Shown here: piece after piece, positions 23,433 to 34,164 of the stretch
Numbering within the stretch: the first letter of the stretch is position 1
How the letters are laid out: the number at the start of each line of letters is the position of its first letter
DNA from: Phragmites australis
Lineage: Eukaryota > Streptophyta > Magnoliopsida > Poales > Poaceae
Assembly (NCBI RefSeq): GCF_958298935.1
Contig: NC_084927.1
Location: forward strand, 13,172,001-13,236,000
Length of the DNA stretch: 64,000 nt
Reading direction: 5' to 3'
Translations under genes and position numbers: made by a program
Notes under the pieces: model-generated
Database searches by the model: none
Seen by the model: the letters and a program-made list of their open reading frames with translations, nothing else
Told to the model about the DNA's origin: nothing

Positions 23433-24347
23433 TGATGTGCGTTTGCCCGATCTTCCGAAGGGTAATATGATAAGTCGATTGGTGGAGCTTCGATGTAGAT
23501 GGTCCAAAGGCTGCGAACAGAACAAATCGAGAACCCTCGCAACCACTACACCACCACTTCATGGTTATGAACCATGCCAAGACGCAGTTGACCTCACCAA
23601 GAAGGCTTTTCCAGCAAGCGAATCGAGAACACAAGCAAAATAGGTAGATGCAATCTGAATATTGCTAATTTCAAATGAAGTACTCGAGTTGTGGTTCAAC
23701 AAATTGATAAATGGTGAAACTGTCTAAAACAAAATAATCTAAACGAAACCCGAGCCTAAACTATGATGGCTACTATGTATATATAAAGGGATGTGAGGAG
23801 GTCAATCTAGGGTTGTGCAGACGTGGAAAGAGGCATACACAACGTGGACTCTGACCCCGACAAGATTACAAGACCCAATAGGGTCCAATACGGTGGCGCA
23901 GCATCTTATTTCTTTGATTGACTAAACTGTAAGGAATATTTGGTCGAGCTCATATTATTGGAATCGGCTCATCGTAAGCTTTCCAGAATATCCAAGATTT
24001 GCTAAAACGGACCACGTATGAGAGAGTTATGCCCGTTTTACTAACGTTTTATCCTGAGACTCGACCACAAACATGACTTCGACCATGACTAGACCTCAGC
24101 CTCGAGTTCGAGTAGACTTAGCCTTCGAGGGGTGACATCTGGGTAAGGTTATAGTGTTTGTCCCACGTTCCTAAGCAATAAAATATCACAAGAATTTAGT
24201 AGTAATCCATCAAAGGAAGCATAAATAGCAAGGAGCGAGTTCACCTAGTGGTCTAATTATCATGCACGTGCTCTTTTATTTGGACCTTGTATGATTTGAT
24301 GATTATTGGCGGTATTGATCGTATCCGAAGGAGCCATGGGCTCAACA
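23433..24347 (-). mobile_element. 5' LTR of truncated retrotransposon (A1 copy)
   Basis: It is 915 bp, from TGATGTGCGTTTG to GGGCTCAACA, and is followed by TATGT (24348-24352), the same target duplication as at the solo LTR 16919-17834. A primer binding site abuts its left end, which identifies it as the 5' LTR on the minus strand. A TATA box reads on the minus strand near 23775-23787. Confidence 0.85.
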
Positions 24348-24843
24348 TATGTTGTCTTAAAACATCATGGTCATAGGATCATCTCAATTATTTCAAAATC
24401 TAGAGTAATTTCTCAAATAAAATTCAACTATAAATGGATTGGAGATGAAGTTACATACCTTGAAACACCTAGGACATGAGAAATCCACAAACTTTTAAAG
24501 CCCCAAGAACTAGGTGGTAAAAATGGTCACCATCGAGTAAGAACAAAGCTCCTCTCTATTGCGATCGAGATTGGAGAAGGAGAGAGTCACTGTTATATAG
24601 CTAAGATATCACTGCCGGCTTATACCACCAGCCAACAGTCATGTCATGCTAGCATTGGCGGTTGGTGGCTTTAACCAACGGTGATGATGGATTTAGGCAT
24701 CACTGTCGGCTCAAACCATCGACCGACAGTGATGCCCCTTCACTGTCGGCTCATAAGCTACGATAATAGAATCTTCCCGTGTGACTTATGAATTCACATC
24801 ACTACTGGGCTATTAGAAATCAGTAGTAATAAGATAATATATA

Positions 24844-25993
24844 CACTACGTGAAAAACAGACAAAGGAGACACCACATAAGTGACGAGTCGTAATATGAC
24901 CCGTCACTTATGATAAAAGTGACGGGTCGTAGTTGTGACCCGTCACTAATGCCAGTCATTGGTGACGGGTGAAAACTTGACCCATCACCAATGACAACTC
25001 ATCACTCATAGGTCATCGTAGGCCAGTGATTGCTGACGGGTCAAGTTTTGACCATCACCAATGACTAACTCATCGGTAATGGGTCTCATAGGCCTGTCAT
25101 AAGTGAAGGGTCGAGTTATGACCCGTCACTAATGACGTTATTGAGAAATACAGAAAAATGATCCAAACATTGCAAAAAAAATTATTTTTATTTTATTTTT
25201 CTTTTATTTTTTCTCACTTCAGAAGCACACTAGAATATGAACCATTGTACATTTCTGCTCAAGTTTGATGTAAGGGGTAACGGCTATGGACACAAACGCT
25301 CATTCCGAAAAAGGTGCAGATACTTCCAGAGGCGAGAACTCAATCTTTCAAGATGCTTTAGGCCTAAAAAAATTCGTCGAACCTGACATGGTCGGGGAGA
25401 AACGGATGTAACTTTTTCTGTAGATGTTCGGAGAGTCAAAAAACATCAAAATCAGAGTCCGTATGCAAAAGTTATGACCATTTAACCGAAGGCACTCTGA
25501 GTCAACTGGTTTTTATGTCTATTGTAAAATTAACATTGGTGACGGGTCCTAACTGTGACCCATTATGACTTGTAATAAGTGATGGGTCACAGTTGTGACC
25601 TCTCACTTATGACCCTCGCCAAAATAGTTAAAATGATCTTTTATCCGAGTCCCTTCAGGACGCACGCGAGGTTGAGGTGGTTAGGCAGCTATGCGCTTGA
25701 GGGGCCGTCGCGAGTTTGATTCCCACGGAATGCACATTCTAAAAATATCCTGCAAAATAGGTAGAGACTCGTGGCGAGTGGTGATGGGCCTGAGTTGGAT
25801 TGACTTGGGGATAAGCCAATGACCTTAATAAGTGACGGATCAAGTTTTAATCCATCACCAATGATCTTATTGGTGATGGATTCTTACCCGTCACTTATTA
25901 TATGTCATCAGTGACGCGTTCGGGGTGACAGATGCGAAACCCATCACCTATGCCGGTTATGACCTGTCACCTTTGTCTATTTTTCACGTAGTG
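24844..25993. mobile_element. Non-autonomous CACTA (TSD ATA), A1 copy
   Basis: It starts CACTACGTGAAAAACAG and ends TTTTTCACGTAGTG, flanked by ATA. It keeps the full internal core and the tRNA-like module that the A0 copy lost. No coding capacity. Confidence 0.9.
25670..25736 (+). other. tRNA-like module (A1 CACTA)
   Basis: GAGGTGGTTAGGCAGC resembles the A-box of Leu/Ser tRNAs, and AGTTTGATTCC (25713-25723) is a weakened B-box. The preceding AGTTAAAATGATCTTTTATCC is shared with the copies at 2690 and 11260. Confidence 0.45.
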
Positions 25994-27019
25994 ATAAGAA
26001 CTATTTTATAGTAGTGGCTTGCTTTAGTAGCATTGGGGAATGTGGGCATGGTGGAAGCTGATCCAATGTTGAACAGATTGCTAGATTGTACAAGTTATGG
26101 TTGCTGGCGATTCTTCTGCGACACCACCGATTTAGTGCTAAAAAAGTAACAGTCAAGATCAAAATGATGATGTTGGAAAAGCATTGTACCCCGCTCTCTC
26201 TGTTCTAGTATTGAGCAAGTAAGGGTCAAGATCCGATCACAATAGCGATGGCATATTTTCCGCTTCATCTGTTGGTGTCTAAAATGTGATCTATTTTGAC
26301 CAATGGAGTAATTAATAATCATATGACTCGTTCCTGATCCACAAATTGGCTTCATCCTCATTTGCGTACGATTCTACTTCTCCTCGTCGCTAGCTCCTCC
26401 GACGTTCCGACTGCCAACTTCCTAGATACTACGTTGGTTGGCAGGAAGGGTAGCATTTTGTCCATTTGGACGTGAGGAGTGGCAAATTAATGGTCAATCT
26501 CTTTTCTCCCTTACTGACTTGTAAAACATCTTGATGGCACCCCTCTTCAATCTGCTCTGGACCCTAGCTTGATCGCAACAATAGAACTCCGTAATCAAAT
26601 TCTATTTCCAATCTCTTGAATTGAGCCAAATTAAGGCTGTTTGTGACATTGTTGATTGAATCAGAACAAAACTGAGAAGATGTCACTAAGTTCAAATGAA
26701 CGTATTATATTTCGTAACAAGACTGGAAAAACTATGCGCATTATTATATTGACGGCGAGAAGCACATGGGTGTCTGTCGCCCCCTCCATTCTAGTATTGA
26801 TGGGTTCTTAGAATGCAGCCGCCGGCAGTTAGCATGCAAGTACCGGTCAAGATCCAATCACAATGTGGGCGGCACATTTTTTGAATATAAGCGCTTAATT
26901 TGTCGATGTCTAAGACGTGATCGATCTATGTTAGAACAGATAGACCAATGGAGTAATGATCGGAAGACTTGTTTCTCATCCAAGTACAAAATGGCGTTTA
27001 TCCTCATCTGCGTACAATT

Positions 27020-27175
27020 CCCCAGCGTGTTCAGCTCCACGCGTTCCGACTCCGCCGGCCATTCGTGTTGGCTTCGTCTTCCTGGACATCATCACCCTCA
27101 ACGACCTCGTGGTCCTCGTGGGTGTCACGTGTCGCTCACCGCACGCCAATGTCACACTGCAGTTATGCTTTTCGA
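27020..27175 (+). pseudogene. Unidentified GC3-rich exon-like fragment
   Basis: In one frame almost every third base is G or C (GGC TTC GTC TTC CTG GAC ATC ATC ACC CTC), giving GFVFLDIITLNDLVVLVG. This strong bias is typical of grass exons and contrasts with the AT-rich surroundings. I do not recognise the protein. It is present in A1 and A2 (51627-51782) and absent from A0. Confidence 0.4.
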
Positions 27176-27497
27176 GAAGCAAACTATATTAGCCCCCGTC
27201 ATGACAGTGATGCATGCGACTGCGCTCACTTGTACGAGATAAATATCAGGATCATAAGACACGCGAGCTCACATATCTTGACGATCGAATTGATGGGATG
27301 ACCACTTAATTTCGTGCTAATTAAGCTTTAACGAACAGGTAGCAAGTAATGGTCAAAATCAAAACATAATGACGACCGAAAAATATTGCATCCTGCTCAC
27401 TCCATACAAGTATATGGATGGGTTCTTAGCAGCCGGTAGTTATGATTTCGTGACCGGAGGGAGTAAGTTAATGAATTGGACAATGACATATTTTCTA

Positions 27498-27755
27498 CTA
27501 CCTCCAAATCCGAAATATAAAAGTCTATTTATGTTTGTTCTAAGTCAAACTTTTTTAGCTTTGATCTTCAATAACTCAAAAATCATATAGATTGATATCA
27601 TAAGGTTGTGTTACTAAATTCATGATAAAAATATTTTCATAATATACAACTCTTTCTACTTGAAATAATATATATTTTTTCATAGATATTATTAGTCAAA
27701 TTAAAGTGTCATATTTGAGACTGTGTGGATGTCCTAATAGACTTATATATAGGCA
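27498..27755. mobile_element. Stowaway-like MITE, degenerate (A1 copy)
   Basis: Same element as at 20518: TA followed by CTACCTCCAAATCCGAAATATAAAAG, with a weak complementary right end near AGACTTATATATAGG. Confidence 0.45.
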
Positions 27756-27873
27756 TCATTCCATATTTTTCTATTGCCACATCAACATTTTTTTGGAAGT
27801 TTCACTGCTCCTTAGTTTTTAAATTAGACGATACTATATATTTGTAACTAATAAAATCCACCAATACCTAGTT

Positions 27874-28555
27874 CTAATTTAATTTTGGCCAACCAGATCA
27901 ATGTCCAGATGTTTTGCATTTTTTAAACAATTTCCAGTATTCTTCTTTTCCTAGGAATTATAGTAGGTTTCCCATGGACTTTTAATATATATTAGATTAT
28001 TACCACAACATGTTCTTAATTCGTTATCATTTTTGTGAGTGTGTAAAGATTTAAAAAATTAACCATCGTTTTTGCCCTAAAGTTATGTATTGTATCTTTA
28101 AAAAGTTACCATGATAAAATTTGAACCTACAATTGGCTGTGTGGTAAAACCAAACTTTATGTCATTTGTACCCTAAATATCATCCGTAGTTTCACTCTCA
28201 CAATTTCAAATTTTACCATCACAACATGAGTGTGTTCAAAATGTACCATACTTTACAGCCTGAGTCGTCATCGACAACTTTAACATATTGCCACGTTATA
28301 TTTGGAATTTACCATTAGTTCATAAAATTGGTTCAGTCTGATTGTGGCCCCAACCATTGAAATGTGCTTGACATTGCGTCGTCCTCACCAAGGGAAACAA
28401 ACAGCTCTGCTTCCTACTTTTCTTTCTTTGTGGTGAGACCTGCAAGTTGCTTTCCAATTAACCGGTCTGAATAGAAACGTGGTAGACCATCTGAATGGAC
28501 TGAAAACACTAATCACTTTATGGATAGTACCTTCTCTATGCCTAGTTTAGTTGAA
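27874..28555. other. AT-rich spacer, no gene
   Basis: No coding frame, terminal repeats or structured RNA recognised. It lies immediately upstream of a TNP2 relic and may be the decayed 5' part of that CACTA element, but no CACTA terminus is visible. Confidence 0.4.
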
Positions 28556-28955
28556 GAATATACTGTCAAATGTCCATGCTCCATGTGTAGGAATTATGTT
28601 AGGCTCAAAAGGATAATGATAGAATAGCACTTGTGTAAAATGGGTTCAAGAAAAACTATAAAATAGGGACTGCACATGGTGAGAGCTTTGTTAGTGGACA
28701 AGATGAAGCTGGCCGATGGACAATATGTTGGTTGACATAGCTAATGTACAAGTAAAGCTCAATGAAGAGCCAATTCCTTTTGCACGAGCTTTCTAGCTAT
28801 AGGATAGTTGTTGGTGCTGATGAGATGGTTCATGAGAAAATTGCACAGTCGCACATGTCTGCCATAGCCCGTATAATAGATATCAAGTTAGAATACAATA
28901 TGTTTATTTCCTGCTATGATGATATGTTAGAGCTAATAAAGGCAGCAGCAACCGC
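28556..28955 (+). pseudogene. TNP2 N-terminal relic (C1 copy)
   Basis: Bases 28556-28680 encode CPCSMCRNYVRLKRIMIE and HLCKMGFKKNYKI, the cysteine-rich transposase-associated domain at the TNP2 N-terminus. After stops, 28795-28950 reads VVGADEMVHEKIAQSHMSA and LEYNMFISCYDDMLELI, the following TNP2 region. The relic then jumps directly to sequence like the C-terminus of the second CACTA gene, so the middle of the element was deleted. Plus strand, opposite to the large CACTA. Confidence 0.75.
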
Positions 28956-28957
28956 TT

Positions 28958-29207
28958 GATGGAAAAATTATGTACAAGAGCATTGGTGGTATGCCACATG
29001 GGCATCTTGCAATAGGACATGGTGCATAAGGAAGGCTAATGTTCTTGTTGCTGCCAAAGAAAACAATATTAGACCAGCAACCTCCCTTTCCTACCGAACT
29101 ATGCTTCAAGATAATCAGCGGTTGGCCCACCAAACCGCAGAACTCGTTCAAGAAAATGAATCTGAAACAATCATCAATAGGGGACTTATTGCTTGTCATG
29201 ACTCCTC
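28958..29207 (+). pseudogene. TnpA-like C-terminal relic joined to the TNP2 relic (C1)
   Basis: The product reads GGMPHGHLAIGHGA, NNIRPATSLSYRT and LQDNQRLAHQTAELVQENE, a pattern I associate with the end of CACTA-encoded TnpA/Ptta proteins (a GxPHGRxAI motif followed by a short coiled coil). It is interrupted by the CACTA inserted at 29208 and may resume at 30720-30840 (YVRNGMELPGGVTLLTI). The C2 copy (53470-53722) keeps the frame better. Confidence 0.5.
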
Positions 29208-29574
29208 TACTACTACAGAACTGTTCAAAAGTAGCGACATATCAGTGCCGGTTGTACAGGAACCATCACTAAAAATGTATCAGTGCCAATTCTTAACCTC
29301 CCGCACCTGAATAGTGATGGAGCTCTAAAAACCGACACTGATACGGACTATCAGTGCCAGTTGTGACTAGAACTAGCACTGATAGTTCATCCGGACCAAA
29401 AATTTCAATCCATTCTAATTTTGGCTCGATCAAACGTCCGGCTCCAATTATCAGTGCCGGTTCTAGTCACAAGCAGCTCTAATAGTCTCTATGGATCCAA
29501 TATTTTGTTTCAATCTAATTTTGTCTCGATCAAGTCCGACTCATCTAGATATTTTTGTTGCCTCAAGCCAACAG

Positions 29575-29630
<56 letters not shown>

Positions 29631-30652
29631 GTTGCCCATCTCCCATCTCAGATCTCGATCTCTCTCTCTTTCAAGTACTTCATCCCACCACCGGCCTCCT
29701 CCCCTCCCCATCCCTTTCTTCCTCCTCCACCGGCCCCTCCCTACTAGCCTCCTCCCCTTCCCATCAGACATCGCCAGTCATCGCATGGGGCAGCGGGATC
29801 CTGCTCGTGAACAGTGGGATCCAGCATGTAGGCAGCCATCGACCATGTGCTAGAGAGCCTCCCTGAGCAACGGGCATAGAGGCTGAAGGTCTAGATCGTG
29901 TGGGAGTCCGCTATGCTAAGGTTTGTGGCACAGGATGTGGGCATCTGCTGTCGACCATGTCACCATGCTGAAGTTCGAACTTGGTGTTCGCCACGCTTGG
30001 CGTGACTATAGCCCTGGCCATGGCAGCCGGTGGGGGCTCTAGTGGGCAGCCACCACCTCCCAGAGGTCCAACGCACGGAGGCCTGAGCTCCACAGGCACG
30101 GCGACGACCTCAGCGCCCTCCAAGTCTTACATGCATGAGATTCATCCAGTTGATTTGTTCTTTGTTGTGTTCACGAGTTGAGATGAGATGCGATTAGTAC
30201 TACATGCATGCATCATCTAGTTCACGCACTGACCATGAAATGTTCTTGAGTTGAGATGCATGAGATGAGTACTGAAATGTTCTTGAGTTGTGTTCTTGAG
30301 TTGAGATGCATGAGATGAGTACTAAAATGTTCAAAATAACATGAATGAGATGGATGAGATGAGTCAATTTGAGCATGTTGTGGCAGTGGTGGTAGCAGGA
30401 GCATGACTATGGTGGTGTGGCAGGAGCAGTAGCCAAGCCAACTCTTTCGAGCTACCTCGTTTATTTTTTGGCTCAGGAACCTGTTTCATTGCCAATTGGA
30501 GGCATGAAGTGGCACTGAAAACAACTTTCAATGTTAGTTTCAGACCCGACACTAATAGTCAGTAACTATTAGTACTGAGTGAGGAGTGACGGTAGAAAAA
30601 TTGGCACTAAAGCCATCTTCAACTGGCACTCTTATGCCTTTCTGTTGTAATG
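29208..30652. mobile_element. Non-autonomous CACTA nested in the TNP2/TnpA relic (TSD CTC), C1
   Basis: The terminus is TACTACTACAGAAC (first base changed from C) and the other end is TTCTGTTGTAATG, changed from GTAGTG; CTC flanks it at 29205-29207 and 30653-30655. The C2 copy (53723-55150) keeps a proper TAGTG end and the same TSD. Subterminal repeats are ATCAGTGCCGGTT, as in 9555-12128. It contains a (CT)n microsatellite and a GC-rich core (29840-30130) that I cannot identify. Confidence 0.8.
29574..29628. repeat. (CT)n microsatellite
   Basis: About 27 uninterrupted CT dinucleotides. Ser-Leu and Arg-Glu repeat frames on the two strands (29421-29866 region) are translations of it. The C2 counterpart at about 54091-54176 is interrupted. 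Confidence 0.95.
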
Positions 30653-30655
30653 CTC

Positions 30656-31232
30656 ACTTTTCTATCTTCATATAATATATTTTTGTGTGACGTGTACAAA
30701 TGATTTTATGTTGTCCATAGGTGCTTTATGTAAGAAATGGAATGGAACTGCCAGGTGGTGTAACTCTCTTAACTATCCTTCATGTTGAAGAGCAAGTAAC
30801 TCCCTTGACTAGCATAAATGTAGAGGGTACTACTTGAAAATGAGCAGATGATAACACTTTTTTAGATATCTTCATCAGGCTTCTCCTACTTGCTTCGACT
30901 ATACTTGTCGAAATGCTTGACTTTATGTAGAGTGCAAGTATGATATGAATTAATATTTGTATTTCTAATGAGTTGTGTGTTGTATGATGTGGCTGGTGTC
31001 TACAAGTGCTTAATCACTGAACTATGTGTTATGTGCAATTTGTGGTTTGTATGCTGTACGAAATGCACATTTCGGTGGACACTATATATCAGAACAAAAC
31101 CTGACAAAATGCATCTAGTCAAGGAAAAAAATTAGTAAAGGAAAAGTCAACAAAACCTGATGGTACCTACCCACCGAGGGAAAATCAACAAATCCTGACG
31201 GTATGCATCCAATCAAGAAAGAAAACCAACTG
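30656..31232 (+). other. Continuation of the C1 CACTA relic with a 40-bp tandem repeat
   Basis: After the nested element a short coding-like stretch (30720-30840) ends in a stop. Bases 31095-31225 contain three diverged units of about 40 bp built on CCTGACGGTATGCATC and GTCAAGGAAAA, probably subterminal repeats of the host CACTA. The sequence ends at AACTG (31228-31232), where a long LTR was inserted. Confidence 0.45.
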
Positions 31233-31439
31233 TTTAACACCATATGTTTTAGCATTTAGAAAATACCAAAAATTCACTCTTGTTTAAAAAATTCTTAATG
31301 ATTAAACCAACTTAAAATTCAGGAAATATATATGTGTGTATGTATATTCTTATGTGCATATATACATGTATAATATTATTGGACTATGAATTCCAAAATT
31401 CAATAGAGTCAATTTCTAAATTTAAACCCTGCATTAATT

Positions 31440-32130
31440 TGAGCAATTGCATTTTTGCTTTCTCGAGTCATTGTTTCCTTGTGTGGTGATTCAAATTTGA
31501 ATGCCTCTCAAATGTGACTCAATTTTAGCTCTTTTCGGTAGTTTCCCAATCCAATTCAATCCTCGAAAATCGATCTTCCAATCCAACTCAAATCTATAAT
31601 TCAAGTTATTTGGATTGAATTATTCCCAAATTAACTTGATCAACTCGAATTTGAATGTCTCTCAAATTCAAATCTAAATCTTGATTCAATTCAGCTAAAA
31701 TCCAATTAAATTCAAATCTTTTGAATTCGAACCTCTACCAAATATCAGGGCTTCAATTTCACATCCAAATACATCTTAATTCAAATAAACTAATTTGAAT
31801 TAGTAAAAAAGATTAATTCAAATCCTCATTGAGTTTCGTATTCGAATGCAATTCTAATCATTCGAGGTCTTTTCAAACGCTTTCCAATTAAATTGCTTTG
31901 TGAATTCAAGTCAGTTTGATTCAAATCTTGTTTCAATTCAAATCTCATATTCAAATTCTTGTTCCAATGTTATGTCAATTATAATTTGAATTCAATTTGA
32001 ATTACCCCAACTCAATTGAATTCAAGTTATTTATTTTGAATCATCATACGTCCGTCACAAATTCAAATACATTTAATTTCAATTATTCCAAGTCCAGTAT
32101 CAAATTCAAATACATTATTAAATTTAACAT
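31440..32130. repeat. AATTCAAAT-rich low-complexity region
   Basis: Dozens of AATTCAAAT, TTTGAATT and ATTCAAATC words occur without a fixed period. The same region in C2 is 55960-56480 and is shorter by internal deletions. Confidence 0.7.
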
Positions 32131-32971
32131 CCAAATTCTCTCTCTTATGATATTTTCTCATCTCTCTATGTTCTTTCTCACTCTATCTGATATCTCTCTC
32201 TGGCACCACTTGAAGCATGGTAGCAAAAGTCCACTGTCACCACTCTGCCTCCCTTTCACACCATAGCAGCAGCAGCATCGGCCATCACCTCTCTCCCTCT
32301 AATATTTTCACCGGGAAGCAAAAGACATCTCCTTGTCCTCTGCTCCTCTCTCTTCCCTCTCCCCGCAAAAGGTCATCTACACGCCGTAAAAAAAACATAG
32401 AGTACCACGCCGCCAAACACCCTGTAACATCAGCAGCAATGCAGCCCGCGCCATCTGAGCTTGCGTGCGCCATCGTCCACTACATCATAGTCATTAAATC
32501 ACCGCACAACGGCATTCCGCCACCTTGAGCCATCATTACCTCATCCCGTGTCCTCAATGAGCACCACCCTTCTCCCTCCTCCACTCTTTTCTCCACCCAT
32601 ACGAGGCTGGCACCATAGTGCCTCCTCCCATGGCCTGTCTCCCCAACCACCTTTGGTCGCTTGCCGTGTCCAATCACCAGCCGCTTGCCCCAGTTGAGCC
32701 CATCTCCTCCCTTCCCCAATCTACCACGATTTTATGTGCCTAGGCTGCATCATCCAACACGCGTTGTTGCTCGGCCGCGTCATGCCGCGTGCCACACCGC
32801 CAAGCCAATAGTCCAGCTGGCATGTACATCGTGTAATTAGTCGACCCTTCCTCGCTGAGCCGCTATAAGATCTATCATCATGCGTGCCATTGCTCTGCTG
32901 CACCCCAGCTCTCTTGGTAATGAGCCTTAGCTCCATCTCAGAACAGTGCACTGCACCGACCTCTGTCTCCC

Positions 32972-33868
32972 TGATGAGGACATCACTCCTTCGGTTACAC
33001 GCACCACAAATATTCCTCCTCGCGCTGCTGTAATTCAAGGTCCTTTGACAAGAGCTCGTGCACGAGAACTTAATTATCAGGTGAACTCGTTCCTCGCTTT
33101 CCATACAAATGTTTCTAAGGATTGGATGCTACTAACTTATTACGATGATTTTATTATCCTTAGGAACCTGAGAGAAGATCCATATAAGCACAAGTGTAAC
33201 CGGAGGGCTACCGCGCATAAATCCAGTTCTGTCCCCAAGATCAATTCGGAATCAGAATGACAGACAGCACCAAATTCAAACGACCATAACTCTTGATTCC
33301 GAAAGGTGGTCGAGGCCCATGAGTACTGGTTGGAAAGCACGCGGAGTCTACTTTCATACGGATCTGACCTCATCTCCAAATACCTTCTTTGTTGTCCGGA
33401 ATCGGCAAAACAAGTCGCATCGCTCTTCCAGTCCGAATCAGTTTGGACCTTGGGCCTTGTAATTGAGTTGTATTCGAGCTCCATCAGTTGTGGCCGAATC
33501 CTTTCTCCTCCTAGCTTATAAATAGATAGCTGCCCCCTCTTCTAGGGTTTGGGTTTTGCTTAGATTACTACTAGACAATTAGTCAGTTTTTCGCCGTTCA
33601 TCGGTTTGTGGAACCCCAACTCGTGTGCTTCATCTTTATTAGCAATTCAGATTGCATCTTCCTTGTTCTTGTGAGTTGCTTCGATTGCTTGCAGGAACAA
33701 TAACCCTCGTGGTAAGGTCAATCGCGTGCGAGCGTGGTTGATAACGACAGTCGTGCGGGTGTAACGAATTGCGAGGTGACAATCTGCGGGTTGAAAGCCT
33801 CCAAGCGTCAACGTCCTCACGACGAAATCAATCGAACCTATCGGAAGATCGGGCCGCTGTTCTCATCA
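32972..33868 (+). mobile_element. Solo LTR, 897 bp, chromovirus-like (TSD CTCCC)
   Basis: It starts TGATGAGGACATCACTCC and ends GTTCTCATCA, flanked by CTCCC at 32967-32971 and 33869-33873. A TATAAATA box is at 33517-33524. Its first 110 bp encode EDITPS and IQGPLTRARARELNYQV, a polyprotein C-terminal tail also found in the gypsy LTR at 34165. The paralogous site at about 57285-57293 is empty, so it was inserted after C1 and C2 separated. Confidence 0.9.
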
Positions 33869-34164
33869 CTCCCAGCAGTCATGCACACGTAGATAGCCAC
33901 GCATCCCCTTGTGCCACTGGCTCGGGCCTCGAGCCACCGCCGACACCATGGAGCGCACCACTCTACTCCTCTGACCCGAGTCAGCCTCCCTGTGCTCTGT
34001 CACGCCCTAGCGCATGCTGTCGCACCATGCCACACCACTCCACCGCTTGGCCGAGAAGTCTCGGCGACCACCATCTCTTCCCCACCAGCTCGCATCTCAA
34101 ACAGCCATCAGGCCAAAGAGACTGCCACCGCTGGCTCCCCAGGCCGACCGTCCTCCGACCATCT

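Larger units (their letters stand above)
24353..26016 (-). mobile_element. 5' end fragment of the large CACTA (A1 copy)
   Basis: This matches 17840-19280: spacer, ATCACTGTCGGCT subterminal repeats (about 24600-24760), the nested CACTA at 24844-25993, and the terminal CTATTTTATAGTAGTG followed by GCT. Only the 5' end exists in this copy; the TNP2 side was replaced by the retrotransposon leader and module B. Confidence 0.85.
26020..27873. other. Module A1 flank, no intact gene
   Basis: It contains three diverged copies of a TCTAGTATTGATGGGTTCTTAG motif, a GC3-rich exon-like fragment (27020-27175) and a Stowaway-like MITE (27498-27755). A 158-residue frame at 26766-27242 crosses the repeat and the exon-like part in a frame without GC3 bias, so it is probably chance. 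Confidence 0.5.
20909..28586. repeat. Segmental duplication copy 1 (near-identical to 45525-53193)
   Basis: The two copies run for about 7.7 kb with roughly ten single-base differences by eye and one 9-bp indel in a T-rich tract (about 22670). Both edges are sharp. On the left the match starts at AAAGATACATATTTT; on the right it stops at the CCATG near 28586, where a 93-bp presence/absence difference begins and divergence rises to several percent. Confidence 0.9.

Noticed and set aside
23275..23634. 119-residue minus-strand frame (also at 47882)
   Set aside because: It spans the LTR, primer binding site and leader of a retrotransposon and has no protein-like features.
26766..27242. 158-residue frame as a gene (also at 51373)
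   Set aside because: It runs through diverged repeats, and its frame lacks the GC3 bias seen in the overlapping exon-like fragment.
29421..29866. Overlapping plus- and minus-strand frames rich in Ser-Leu or Arg-Glu
   Set aside because: They are translations of the (CT)n microsatellite and adjacent pyrimidine-rich DNA, not genes.
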